The position numbers and the translations under genes were made by a program. The notes beneath the pieces were generated by a model. It was not told the DNA's origin. It saw only the letters and a list, made by a program, of their open reading frames with translations, and ran no database searches. This document shows, one piece after another, positions 27,483 to 35,276 of a stretch of 64,000 nucleotides of DNA. Source of the DNA: Streptomyces daqingensis (GTDB lineage: Bacteria > Actinomycetota > Actinomycetes > Streptomycetales > Streptomycetaceae); the NCBI RefSeq assembly GCF_014645895.1, contig NZ_BMMP01000010.1, positions 216,248 through 280,247 of the forward strand. Reading direction: 5' to 3'. The first letter of the stretch is position 1, and each line of letters opens with the position of its first letter.

Positions 27483-27588
27483 TCCGCGGGCGGGGGCCCG
27501 GCGCGACGGCCGTCTTGCAGCCGTTCCGCGCCGGGCACGCCCGCCCCTGCATGGTGCGACGTGCCCCGCGCGGTCGGCACCCGCGGGC

Positions 27589-28434
27589 TCACGCGGTGCG
27601 CACGCCGCCGGAGCCGATGGCCGGGTCGACTGCCGTCACCACCACGGCGACCGTCACGGCCGGTGCCGGCTCCGGTGCGTCCCATGCGGCGGCCTTCGCG
27701 GCCGCCTCCCGCACCGCCAGCGCCACGTCCAGGGCGCGGGCCTGCTCGTCCACCCCGATCTGGATCTGCAGATGGCGGCTGCGGACCCCGGATCCGTCCT
27801 CGACGTCCGTGACGCTCACGGCGTCGGTCCTGTGCCCGCCCAGCAGCGGCCCGAGGACCGGCGCCAGCCGCGTTACGCCCGGCACGGCGATGACCGTCTC
27901 GGCCGTCGCCGTCGCCCGGGGGTGGTCCGCGGGGGCCGGCGGATGCTCGTCGGTCCCGTCGGTGACGTGGTCCTGAGTCCCAGGAGCGGATCCGTCCGGG
28001 GTCCCGTCCTGGCCGCCGTCCACGGAGGCGGCGGGCCCGTCCAGCAGATCCGTCACCCGCAGGTCCGCCCACGCCACGTCGAGTCCGAGCCGCTCGTCGG
28101 CCGCCGTGAGAAGCGCGGTGCGGAGGCGGTCCGCGGTCGTGGTCAGCGGGGCGTCGGCGGGGGCGGCGAAATTCGCCTCGATGTGCAGCGCGCCGGGCGG
28201 GAGAGCCGAAGGAGGCGCGGGCACGGAGGGAGTATCCGCCTCAGCCGGGTCCGCAAGCCTCAGCCGCACTCCCTCCAGCCGAACGTCCGGCACCGTCCGT
28301 GCGGCGGCCGCGCGCAGTACGGTCACCGCCGCGCTCTCCGTGAGCCACGCCCCGTCTCCGGCGCCGCCCAGAGGCAGCAGGTTTCCCAGGCTCAGCTGAT
28401 GCCGTACGTCCTGTGCCAGCTGATCGGCGGCCAT
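27589..28434 (-). CDS. Conserved Streptomyces protein beside the Asp23 genes (P10-like annotation)
   Basis: This 281-residue protein has no membrane helix or signal. The N-terminal half begins QLAQDVRHQLSLGNLLPLGG and contains alternating beta/alpha segments; a Pro/Asp/Gly-rich linker spans about residues 145-175; the C-terminal half resumes with TVIAVPGVTRLAPVLG and ends in an Ala-rich helix. The two halves look like related alpha/beta domains with some similarity to the Asp23-type pattern (VPGV, VAL.V.). Similar proteins are, as I recall, labelled nucleopolyhedrovirus P10 family in Streptomyces genomes, a label of doubtful value. AGGGAG precedes the ATG. It is divergent from the Asp23 operon. 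Confidence 0.7.
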   Translation of the reverse strand: MAADQLAQDVRHQLSLGNLLPLGGAGDGAWLTESAAVTVLRAAAARTVPDVRLEGVRLRLADPAEADTPSVPAPPSALPPGALHIEANFAAPADAPLTTTADRLRTALLTAADERLGLDVAWADLRVTDLLDGPAASVDGGQDGTPDGSAPGTQDHVTDGTDEHPPAPADHPRATATAETVIAVPGVTRLAPVLGPLLGGHRTDAVSVTDVEDGSGVRSRHLQIQIGVDEQARALDVALAVREAAAKAAAWDAPEPAPAVTVAVVVTAVDPAIGSGGVRTA

Positions 28435-28617
28435 GTGCGACTCCCTGTCGTGTCTGCCGGTGTTCTGCGTCAGTAACCCGGGTGCGCCGCTGCTCGCGTG
28501 CCTGCGGTGAGCCGGGAGGTCGGCGTACGCAGGCGAATCACGACGAATGCACCTAATGTGACACAAGAGCGGCATTTCGTATGCCGTCAGGCGTTCCCTA
28601 TCTGAAGGGTGAGGACG

Positions 28618-29115
28618 ATGACGGACACCAAGCCCGGCAACCGCTTCGAAGCTGGCGGAGGCGGCTCCAGCACGGCGGCCCACGACGGAAAGTCCGAGAC
28701 GAGGCGGCCCAGGGGCGACAGGGGCAGCCGCGGGCGCACCACCATCGCCGACGGAGTCGTGGAGAAGATCGCCGGGATGGCGGCGCGCGACGTCGACGGC
28801 GTGTACGCGATGGGCAGCGGAATGGCCCGCACGTTCGGCGCGATGCGCGACCGCGTCCCGGGCGGCAGCAAGTCCGCCTCGCGCGGCGTGAGCGCCGAGG
28901 TCGGCGACGTGCAGAGCGCGCTGGACCTGGAGATCGTCGTCGAGTACGGCGTCGCGATCGCCGACGTGGCCGCTTCCGTACGGGAGAACGTCGTCAACGC
29001 CGTCGAGCGGATGACCGGCCTCGAGGTCGTCGAGGTGAACATCGCGGTCAGCGACGTGAAGCTGCCCGACGAGGAGGACGAGGACGAGGACTCGGGCCGT
29101 ACGCGCGTGCAGTAG
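28618..29115 (+). CDS. Asp23/Gls24 family envelope stress response protein
   Basis: This 165-residue protein has a disordered basic N-terminus (residues 1-40), an Asp23 domain (TTIADGVVEKIAGMAARDVDG, LDLEIVVEYGVAIADVAASV, TGLEVVEVNIAVSDV) and an acidic Glu/Asp tail. In firmicutes Asp23 is a membrane-associated stress protein tethered by AmaP. ATG 28618 fits the GAGG just upstream; a GTG nine bases earlier is possible. It is the first gene of a five-gene plus-strand operon ending with an AmaP-like protein. Confidence 0.88.
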   Translation: MTDTKPGNRFEAGGGGSSTAAHDGKSETRRPRGDRGSRGRTTIADGVVEKIAGMAARDVDGVYAMGSGMARTFGAMRDRVPGGSKSASRGVSAEVGDVQSALDLEIVVEYGVAIADVAASVRENVVNAVERMTGLEVVEVNIAVSDVKLPDEEDEDEDSGRTRVQ

Positions 29116-29181
29116 CGCGGCAGCGGCGGTCCGGCGGACGAAGTGGCGGCACACGACGTCCACTGAGCGAAGGAGCTCACG

Positions 29182-29370
29182 ATGAGCATGGCCGTGATCG
29201 GCTTGATCGCAGGGATGGCGCTCGGCTTCGCCGGATACTTCGGCGGCTTCGGGGCCTTCCTGCTCGTGGCCGCGCTGGGCGGCTTCGGCTTCGTGGCGGG
29301 CCGCTTCCTGGACGGCGACCTGCAGGCGGAGGACATCTTCCGCGTCCGCGACGAGAGCCGGCGCCGGTGA
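29182..29370 (+). CDS. Small membrane protein of the Asp23 operon
   Basis: This 62-residue protein has two closely spaced glycine-rich hydrophobic helices (residues 3-22 and 24-43), then a charged tail (DLQAEDIFRVRDESRRR). It resembles the short DUF2273-type proteins that accompany Asp23 in other bacteria. AAGGAG lies seven bases before the ATG. It lies 66 bases after the first Asp23 gene and 12 bases before the second. Confidence 0.82.
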   Translation: MSMAVIGLIAGMALGFAGYFGGFGAFLLVAALGGFGFVAGRFLDGDLQAEDIFRVRDESRRR

Positions 29371-29382
29371 GGGGGTGAGAGG

Positions 29383-29751
29383 GTGACCTCAGCCGAAGTG
29401 GCCGTACCCGCGAGGGGATCGACCACGATCGTCGAGCGGGTCGTGGCCAAGGTCGCGGCGCAGGCTGCCCGGGAGGCCCTGCGCACCGTACCCGCCGCCT
29501 TCAAGGTGCCCCGCGGGCCTCTCCGCCCGCCCCGCGCCACGGCGTCGCTCAGGGACCGGACAGCTCGGGTCCGCGTCGTCGTGGAGCTGGGCTACCCTTC
29601 GGACATCGGCGCGCAGTGTGCTGCGGTGCGCCGGCAAGTCGCTTCACGTGTCAAGGAATTGGTCGGCATGGATGTGCCGGAGGTAGCCGTCGGCGTGGAG
29701 CGGCTGCACTCCGAGCAGCTGGACAGCGAGAGACCCGGGAGGGTCCGGTGA
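29383..29751 (+). CDS. Second Asp23/Gls24-like protein
   Basis: This 122-residue protein has a reduced Asp23 domain. The middle strand-helix unit reads TARVRVVVELGYPSDIGAQCAAVRRQVASRV, followed by VGMDVPEVAVGVERL, the same pattern as the first Asp23 protein. Residues 30-55 are a basic Pro/Arg-rich insertion. GTG start at 29383 with GAGGGGGTGAGAGG upstream. The stop overlaps the start of the next gene (GTGA), so the two are translationally coupled. Confidence 0.82.
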   Translation: MTSAEVAVPARGSTTIVERVVAKVAAQAAREALRTVPAAFKVPRGPLRPPRATASLRDRTARVRVVVELGYPSDIGAQCAAVRRQVASRVKELVGMDVPEVAVGVERLHSEQLDSERPGRVR

Positions 29752-30431
29752 GCGACGAGCGCACCCAGCAGATGCCGACTCTCGAGAAGACGCCCCCGGC
29801 CGCCCAGTCGGGTGGAGGCGGCGGAGGTCACCTCGAGCAGGCGGCGTCGGCGGCCGCGTACGACCCGGGCGGCTCCGGCGAAACGGCCTCCCGCGCCGGC
29901 CGCTTCTGGTCGCTGCGGCGCGTGCCGGCCGGGATCGTCGCGCTGCTGGCGGCGGCCCTGGCCGGAGTGCTGCTCTACGACGTCGCCGCCGTGCGTGCCG
30001 GAGAGCCCGCGATGGGCTGGCGGCGCACCCTCGCCGACGAACTGGCCGGCACCGCCGTGAACGACGCCAAGGTCCTCGCCGCCGCCTGCGTCGTCACGCT
30101 GCTGGGGGTGTGGCTGATCACACTGGCGGTGACGCCCGGCCGCCGCGGGCTCCTCCCGATGCGGCGCGAACACCCGCATGTACGGGCCGGGTTGGAGCGC
30201 TCCGCCGCCGGTCTCGTGCTGAGGGACCGCGCGATGCAGGTGACCGGGGTCCAGTCCGTCGACGTCTCGGTCGGACGGCGGAAGGTGCGGGCGCACGCCC
30301 GCGCGCACTTCAGGGACCTCCACGAGGTACGGGGCGATCTCGACTCGGCGCTCGCCGAGGGCATCCGGCAGCTGGGCCTCGCACGGCAGCCCGGCCTGTC
30401 AGTCCACGTGCGGCGCCCGAAGAGAGGCTGA
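29748..30431 (+). CDS. DUF6286-type membrane protein of the Asp23 operon
   Basis: This 227-residue protein has a disordered Gly-rich N-terminus (residues 1-55), two membrane helices (about 63-83 and 107-127) with a short outside loop, and a C-terminal soluble domain (RAGLERSAAGLVLRDRAMQ, VTGVQSVDVSVGRRKVRAHARAHF) whose beta-alpha pattern resembles AmaP and Asp23 tails. I recall this family as DUF6286. The GTG start overlaps the preceding stop. AmaP follows five bases later. Confidence 0.82.
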   Translation: MSDERTQQMPTLEKTPPAAQSGGGGGGHLEQAASAAAYDPGGSGETASRAGRFWSLRRVPAGIVALLAAALAGVLLYDVAAVRAGEPAMGWRRTLADELAGTAVNDAKVLAAACVVTLLGVWLITLAVTPGRRGLLPMRREHPHVRAGLERSAAGLVLRDRAMQVTGVQSVDVSVGRRKVRAHARAHFRDLHEVRGDLDSALAEGIRQLGLARQPGLSVHVRRPKRG

Positions 30432-30436
30432 TCAGG

Positions 30437-31042
30437 ATGGGCGGAACGCTGCGGTCCGTGAACCGGGTACTGCTCGGCCTGGCGGGAGCGCTGCTCCTCG
30501 CCCTCGGGCTCGCGGTGCTCGTCGCCGGTTTCGACCTGCCCCGGCACCTGAACTTCTCGATGCCCTCCGGCTGGCCCTGGACCGCCCCTGACGACGCGCT
30601 GCTCACGGACGGCGAGCGCACCCGCTGGCGGTCCGAGAGCTGGTGGTGGCCGGCCGTCATCGCGGTGCTCTCCCTGCTGGTGCTCCTGCTGCTGTGGTGG
30701 CTGCTGGCGCAGTTGCGGCGGCGCAGGCTCGGCGAGGTCCTGGTGGACACCGGGGACGGCGAGGGCGCCCTGCTCCGCGGCAGCGCGATGGAGAACGTCC
30801 TGGAGGCGGAGGCGTCCGGCCTGCCGGGAGTGGACGGGGCGGCCGTACGGCTCACCGGACGGCGCACCGCGCCGCAGGCGGTCATGGGCCTCCGGCTGGA
30901 AGCGCACGCCGCGCCGGGGCCGGTGCTCGGCCGTCTCACCAAGGAGGCGCTGGAGCACGCCCGCAGCTCGGCGGCGCTGGAGAAGCTCCCCGCCGAGGTG
31001 CGGCTGCGTACGGTCAAGCACCGTCCGGAGCGGGTGCTCTGA
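30437..31042 (+). CDS. amaP: AmaP-like alkaline shock response membrane anchor protein
   Basis: This 201-residue protein begins RSVNRVLLGLAGALLLALGL (first membrane helix, residues 6-30), has a second helix near residues 72-95 (WPAVIAVLSLLVLLLLWWLL), and then a soluble domain with GSAMENVLEAEASGLPGVDG and AVRLTGRR, the AmaP pattern. In Staphylococcus AmaP tethers Asp23 to the membrane; the same role is inferred here. It closes the operon and is convergent with an SDR gene 12 bases away. Confidence 0.86.
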   Translation: MGGTLRSVNRVLLGLAGALLLALGLAVLVAGFDLPRHLNFSMPSGWPWTAPDDALLTDGERTRWRSESWWWPAVIAVLSLLVLLLLWWLLAQLRRRRLGEVLVDTGDGEGALLRGSAMENVLEAEASGLPGVDGAAVRLTGRRTAPQAVMGLRLEAHAAPGPVLGRLTKEALEHARSSAALEKLPAEVRLRTVKHRPERVL

Positions 31043-31054
31043 CCTCGCTCCCGC

Positions 31055-31816
31055 TCAGAAGCCGCGCCGTGCGCCGCCGTCCACGGGAATCATGACGCCC
31101 GTCAGGTAGGAGGCGGCCGGCGAGAGGGCGAAGGCAGCTGTGCGTCCGAACTCCTCCGGAGTCCCGTAGCGGCGCAGGGGGATCATCGCCTCGTTGCGGC
31201 GCCGGGCCGCCTCTCCGTCGCCCGAGAGGGAGTCGAGGTACTGGAGGCGCTCCGTGGCGATGCGCCCGGGCAGCAGCCCGAGGACCCTGACGCCGCGGGG
31301 CCCGGCCTCGGTGGCGAGGCTCTTGGCGAATCCGGCGAGGCCGGGGCGGAGGCCGTTGGAGAGGGCGAGCCCGGGGATCGGCTCGTGGACCGAACCGGAG
31401 AGCACGAACGCGATGACGCCGCCCTCGCCGAGCTCGGCGGACGCCTTGCGGGCCAGCCGTACCGCGCCGAGGAAGACCGTCTCGAACGCGGACTGCCACT
31501 GCTCGTCCGACAGTTCGTCGGCGGGTACGCCCGCGGGCGGGCCGCCCACGCTGATCAGCACGCCGTCGAAGCGCCCGAAGCGCGACCTGGCGGTCTCCAC
31601 CAGTCGCTCCGCGGTCTCCGGCGCGGCGTTGTCCGCCCCGATGCCGACGGCCGAGCCCGCTCCGAGCTGGGCGGCGGCCTCCGTGGCGGCCTCGTCGGTG
31701 CGGCCTGTGACGACCACTCGGGCTCCGTCGGCGACGAGTTGCTCGGCGGCGGCGAAGCCCAGGCCACGAGTGGCGCCGGTGATGACGTATACGCGGTCCT
31801 TCAGCCCAAGATCCAT
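31055..31816 (-). CDS. SDR family oxidoreductase with atypical active site
   Basis: This 253-residue Rossmann protein has the cofactor motif TGATRGLG (residues 14-21), an Asn-Ala-Gly position changed to SVGG, a serine in VLSGSVHE, and the C-terminal VMIPVDGGARRGF typical of FabG-like SDRs. The expected YxxxK is not present: the equivalent stretch reads LALSNGLRPGLAGF. This resembles a divergent FabG-like SDR subgroup with SN..R in place of Tyr-Lys. It may bind NAD(P) without classical reductase chemistry. Confidence 0.85.
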   Translation of the reverse strand: MDLGLKDRVYVITGATRGLGFAAAEQLVADGARVVVTGRTDEAATEAAAQLGAGSAVGIGADNAAPETAERLVETARSRFGRFDGVLISVGGPPAGVPADELSDEQWQSAFETVFLGAVRLARKASAELGEGGVIAFVLSGSVHEPIPGLALSNGLRPGLAGFAKSLATEAGPRGVRVLGLLPGRIATERLQYLDSLSGDGEAARRRNEAMIPLRRYGTPEEFGRTAAFALSPAASYLTGVMIPVDGGARRGF

Positions 31817-31872
31817 GGCTCACAGTGTGCGGCACCGCCCGCGGCGCGCGCACGCAGGGGCCCAGGCGGACG

Positions 31873-32820
31873 TCAGACCGCGGAGGGCGGCGGGCCGCCG
31901 GCGCCGGCGGAGGAGACCGTGTCACGCTGGCCGGCCGCTCCGGCCCCGGTGCCCTCTTCCGAGCCTTCTCCGATCCCGTCGCTTGGACCGGCTCCGTCCG
32001 GACCTGACGCGGGCCCGCCGGAACCGGCCCTGTCCTCCGAACCTCCGGCGTCCTCCGCGCCCTGGGCCGCGAGACGGTCGCGGCGCTCGCGCCGTACCAG
32101 CACCACCCAGCCGACGGGCACGCCCGCCGCGAAGAGCCACCACTGGACGGCGTAGGCCATGTGCGGGCCGATGCTGCTGTGGTCCGGCTCGGCGACCTCT
32201 TCCGGCTGATGGCCCGAGGGCTTCGGCGTGGTGTCCGTGAGCTGCAGGTAGCCGCCCACGACCGGGCGGTCCATGGCCTCGGCCTGCCGGCGGCTGTCGA
32301 TGAGCATGACCTGGCGCGGGGGCAGCCCCCGCTTGTCCTTGATGCCGCTGGCCTCGCTCGTCTCGTCCCTCATGGCCCGGCCGGTGACGGTGACCTCGCC
32401 GTCCGGCGCCTCGGGGACGTCGGGGAAGCGGGTCAGGTCGCCGTCCGCCTCGATCCAGCCGCGGTTGACGAGGACGGCCTTGCCGTCGCGCTGGATCAGG
32501 GGAGTCAGGACGAAGTAGCCGATCGACTGCTCGTCGGCTCCCGTGCGCTGCCGTACGACGACCTCGTGCGCGGTGTCGTAGCGGCCCGTCGCCGTGGCCG
32601 TACGGAACTGGTCGTCCTCCGCCGGGCCGCGCTTACCCTGGCTGACCTGCGCGAACGGTACCGCCCGCGCCCGGAGGCTGGAGCTGATCAGCTCGTTGTG
32701 CGCGACGCGCGCCTCGTGCCTGTGCAGCTGCCAGAAGCCCAGTTCGATCATCACGGGCACGAGTGCGACACCGAGAAGGGTGAGGATCACCCACTGCCGG
32801 GACAACAGGAAGCGGTACAC
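31873..32820 (-). CDS. SURF1 family protein
   Basis: This 315-residue membrane protein has an N-terminal helix (residues 10-30) with the LGFWQLHRHEA motif, a periplasm-facing domain containing GRYDTAHEVVVRQR and VLVNRGWIEA, and a second helix ending MAYAVQWWLFAAGVPVGWVVLVRRERRDR. This is the SURF1 layout; SURF1 helps heme insertion or assembly of cytochrome c oxidase. The last 70 residues are a Gly/Ser/Ala/Asp-rich tail, common in actinobacterial versions. No other oxidase gene lies in the window. Confidence 0.92.
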   Translation of the reverse strand: MYRFLLSRQWVILTLLGVALVPVMIELGFWQLHRHEARVAHNELISSSLRARAVPFAQVSQGKRGPAEDDQFRTATATGRYDTAHEVVVRQRTGADEQSIGYFVLTPLIQRDGKAVLVNRGWIEADGDLTRFPDVPEAPDGEVTVTGRAMRDETSEASGIKDKRGLPPRQVMLIDSRRQAEAMDRPVVGGYLQLTDTTPKPSGHQPEEVAEPDHSSIGPHMAYAVQWWLFAAGVPVGWVVLVRRERRDRLAAQGAEDAGGSEDRAGSGGPASGPDGAGPSDGIGEGSEEGTGAGAAGQRDTVSSAGAGGPPPSAV

Positions 32821-32838
32821 GCCTGACGACGTTACCCC

Positions 32839-33981
32839 TCAGCCTCCGGAGCCCGGCGCCGGGGCCACGTCCAGCAGGAGCTGCCCGAACGCCGCCTCGT
32901 CGACCACCGGGGTCCCGTGGGCCTGCGCCTTGACGACCTTGGAGGTGAGGGAGTCCGGGTCGTTGGTGACCAGCAGACTGGTCAGCCGCGAGACCTGGGA
33001 AGCGATGTGCAGGCCCGCCTCGGTGGCGCGGTCCTCCAGCAGTTCCCGGTCCACGGAGGTGTCGCCCGAGATGGCGACGCGCATGCCCTGCACCAGCCTG
33101 CCGCCCGGCTCGTACCGACCCGGGTTCGGGTAGGGGCAGGCCGGGCGCTTCCGGGCGGGACGCCAGCTGCGCCCGTACGACCGGTAGCCGCTGCCGCCCT
33201 GGCCCCTGCGGCCGCCGCCTCCGAAGCCGCCTTCCGACCACTCCGAGAGCGGCTGGCACGTCAGCAGCGGCAGCCGGACCCCGTGCCGGGCGGCGAGCCG
33301 GAGGCTGGGCCGGAACGCCTCGGCGAGCACACGGGCGTCGTCGAGGGCGTGGTGGGCCTGCTGCTGGGCGACGCCGTAGTGCGCGGCGAGCGACTCCAGC
33401 TTGTGGTTGGGCAGCGGGAGCGAGAGCTGCTTGGCCAGCGCGATGGTGCACAGCCGCTGCCGGACGGGAGGGGTCCGCTCCGCCCTTGCGTACTCGCGCG
33501 CGATCATCGACCAGTCGAACACGGCGTTGTGCGCGACGAGGACGCGATCGGCCAGGCGGTCCGCGAAAGCGTCGGCGATCTCCGCGAACAGCGGCGCGTC
33601 GGCGAGGACTTCGGCCGTGAGGCCGTGGATCCAGGTGGGGCCGGGATCGCGTTGCGGATTGACGGTGGAGTACCAGTGGTCCTCCACCTCGCCCCTGGCG
33701 TCGAGCCGGTAGACCGCGGCGGAGACGATGCGGTCGTGACGGGCGAGGCCCGTGGTCTCCACGTCGACCACCGCGTATCCCTGCGGATAGCTCTCCGGCC
33801 AGCCCTCCCCGTCCTCGGCGGCTGCCGGATCCGGTGACGCGTGCTGCTGCGGAACCGGGAATTCCAGGGGAAGGGGCAGCGCTGCCGGTGCCTGAACGGC
33901 GGGTGACTGAACCGGAATTCGGAGAGGCTCACCGGTCTCGTCCGCGGGCTCGTCCGGCCGTGCCGTCTGGTCTTCGAGCAT
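32839..33981 (-). CDS. DEDDh 3'-5' exonuclease with C-terminal BRCT domain
   Basis: This 380-residue protein resembles DNA polymerase III epsilon-like exonucleases. Exo I is YAVVDVETTGL (residues about 68-78), Exo II is VLVAHNAVFDWSMI, and Exo III is QAHHALDDARVLAEAF with the DEDDh histidine. A Gly/Arg-rich linker (about residues 240-285) leads to a BRCT domain (RVAISGDTSVDRELLEDRA, SLLVTNDPDSLTSKVVKAQ). Probably acts in DNA repair or proofreading. ATG 33981 is chosen; a GTG two codons upstream is possible. No clear Shine-Dalgarno is visible. Confidence 0.9.
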   Translation of the reverse strand: MLEDQTARPDEPADETGEPLRIPVQSPAVQAPAALPLPLEFPVPQQHASPDPAAAEDGEGWPESYPQGYAVVDVETTGLARHDRIVSAAVYRLDARGEVEDHWYSTVNPQRDPGPTWIHGLTAEVLADAPLFAEIADAFADRLADRVLVAHNAVFDWSMIAREYARAERTPPVRQRLCTIALAKQLSLPLPNHKLESLAAHYGVAQQQAHHALDDARVLAEAFRPSLRLAARHGVRLPLLTCQPLSEWSEGGFGGGGRRGQGGSGYRSYGRSWRPARKRPACPYPNPGRYEPGGRLVQGMRVAISGDTSVDRELLEDRATEAGLHIASQVSRLTSLLVTNDPDSLTSKVVKAQAHGTPVVDEAAFGQLLLDVAPAPGSGG

Positions 33982-34280
33982 GGTCACAGAGAATACGGTG
34001 CGGCACTGACAGCCCCGGCTCCGCGGGCGCCGACGTGCCGAAGAGTCGTCAATGTCCGCTCACGCGCGCCTGTTTGAGCGTTCGGGGCGAGCGGCCGCGG
34101 TCCTCGCGCCACCGTCCTCCGTCGGGTTCTGCCGCCGTCCGGGGCCGGGGCCGGGTGATCTTTCCGGCCGGGTCGGAGGCGGGTGTCGGAGCCGGCGGGC
34201 CCGACGCGGGGCGCCACTCATTTTGTACTAACCGGTAACAACCCCTGGCGGGCGGCTCCGCCGAGCTTTACCTTGCTGAC
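33982..34280. promoter_or_regulatory. Divergent intergenic region between exonuclease and sterol desaturase genes
   Basis: No gene is apparent in these 299 bases. The plus-strand start at 34281 has no Shine-Dalgarno, but TACCTT at 34269-34274 ends six bases before its ATG, a possible -10 element for a leaderless transcript. An AT-rich patch, TTTTGTACTAACCGGTAACA at 34221-34240, lies just upstream and may carry an operator or -35 element. Confidence 0.4.
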
Positions 34281-35195
34281 ATGCCGTCTCAATTGCCCGA
34301 TGTCGTTCTGTGGTCGATACCCGCCTTCATCCTGCTCACGGTCGTCGAGATCGTGAGCTACCGCATCCATCCGGACGAGGACGCCGCCGGATACGAGACC
34401 AAGGACGCCGCGACGAGCATCGGGATGGGGCTCGGGAGCCTCGTCTTCGACGCCCTGTGGAAGATCCCGATCGTGGCGATCTACGCGGCTGTCTACGAAC
34501 TGACGCCGCTGCGCGTCCCCGTGGTCTGGTGGACCGTGCTGCTGATGCTGCTCGGGCAGGACTTCTTCTACTACTGGTCGCACCGCGGCCACCACGTCAT
34601 CCGCATCCTGTGGGCCTGCCACGTGGTGCACCACTCCAGCAAGAAGTTCAACCTCAGCACCGCGCTGCGCCAGCCGTGGACGTCATGGACGGTCTGGCCG
34701 TTCTACGTGCCGCTGATCGCACTCGGCGTGCACCCCGCGGCGCTCGCCTTCTGCTCCTCGGCGAACCTCGTCTACCAGTTCTGGATCCACACCGAGCGGA
34801 TCGGCAAGCTGCCGCGCCCGGTCGAGTTCGTGTTCAACACGCCCTCGCACCACCGCGTCCACCACGCCTCCCAAGGCAGCTACCTGGACCGGAACTTCGG
34901 CGGCATTTTGATCGTCTGGGACCGGCTCTTCGGCTCTTTCACGCCCGAGACCGAGCCGTGCGTCTTCGGGCTCACCAAGAACATCTCGACGTACAACCCG
35001 CTGCGTGTGGCGACCCATGAATACGCCGCGATCGGACGCGATCTGCGGGCGGCGCGCAATTGGAGCGAGCGCGCCGGGAGGGTCTTCCGCGGGCCTGGCT
35101 GGCGCCCCGCCGAGGACCCGACGGAAGGGGCCGGGCTGCCTGAGCAACCCGGCCCCTCACCGGACGGTCCGCCGGCTCAGCGCGTCACGTCCTGA
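34281..35195 (+). CDS. Sterol desaturase / fatty acid hydroxylase superfamily protein
   Basis: This 304-residue integral membrane di-iron protein carries the three histidine clusters of the family: HRGHH (residues about 99-103), HVVHHSS (near 114) and HRVHHAS (near 193), plus a further histidine before YQFW (WIHTERI follows). Four or so membrane helices are evident. Bacterial members hydroxylate or desaturate lipids, carotenoids or hopanoids; the substrate is unknown. The C-terminal 50 residues are Pro/Glu-rich and contain a strong hairpin in the DNA. Confidence 0.9.
   Translation: MPSQLPDVVLWSIPAFILLTVVEIVSYRIHPDEDAAGYETKDAATSIGMGLGSLVFDALWKIPIVAIYAAVYELTPLRVPVVWWTVLLMLLGQDFFYYWSHRGHHVIRILWACHVVHHSSKKFNLSTALRQPWTSWTVWPFYVPLIALGVHPAALAFCSSANLVYQFWIHTERIGKLPRPVEFVFNTPSHHRVHHASQGSYLDRNFGGILIVWDRLFGSFTPETEPCVFGLTKNISTYNPLRVATHEYAAIGRDLRAARNWSERAGRVFRGPGWRPAEDPTEGAGLPEQPGPSPDGPPAQRVTS
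35127..35156 (+). terminator. Hairpin inside the 3' end of the sterol desaturase gene
   Basis: GGGGCCGGG at 35127-35135 pairs perfectly with CCCGGCCCC at 35148-35156, about 40 bases before the stop codon. It has the form of a factor-independent terminator without a T-run, but it is within the coding sequence. Confidence 0.45.
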
Positions 35196-35276
35196 CCCTG
35201 GGGCCCGTCCGCGAGCGTCGCTGCGCAGTGCGGTGTCACCGCCGTCGTGCTTCCGCGGAGGACTCCCGCGGCGGCG

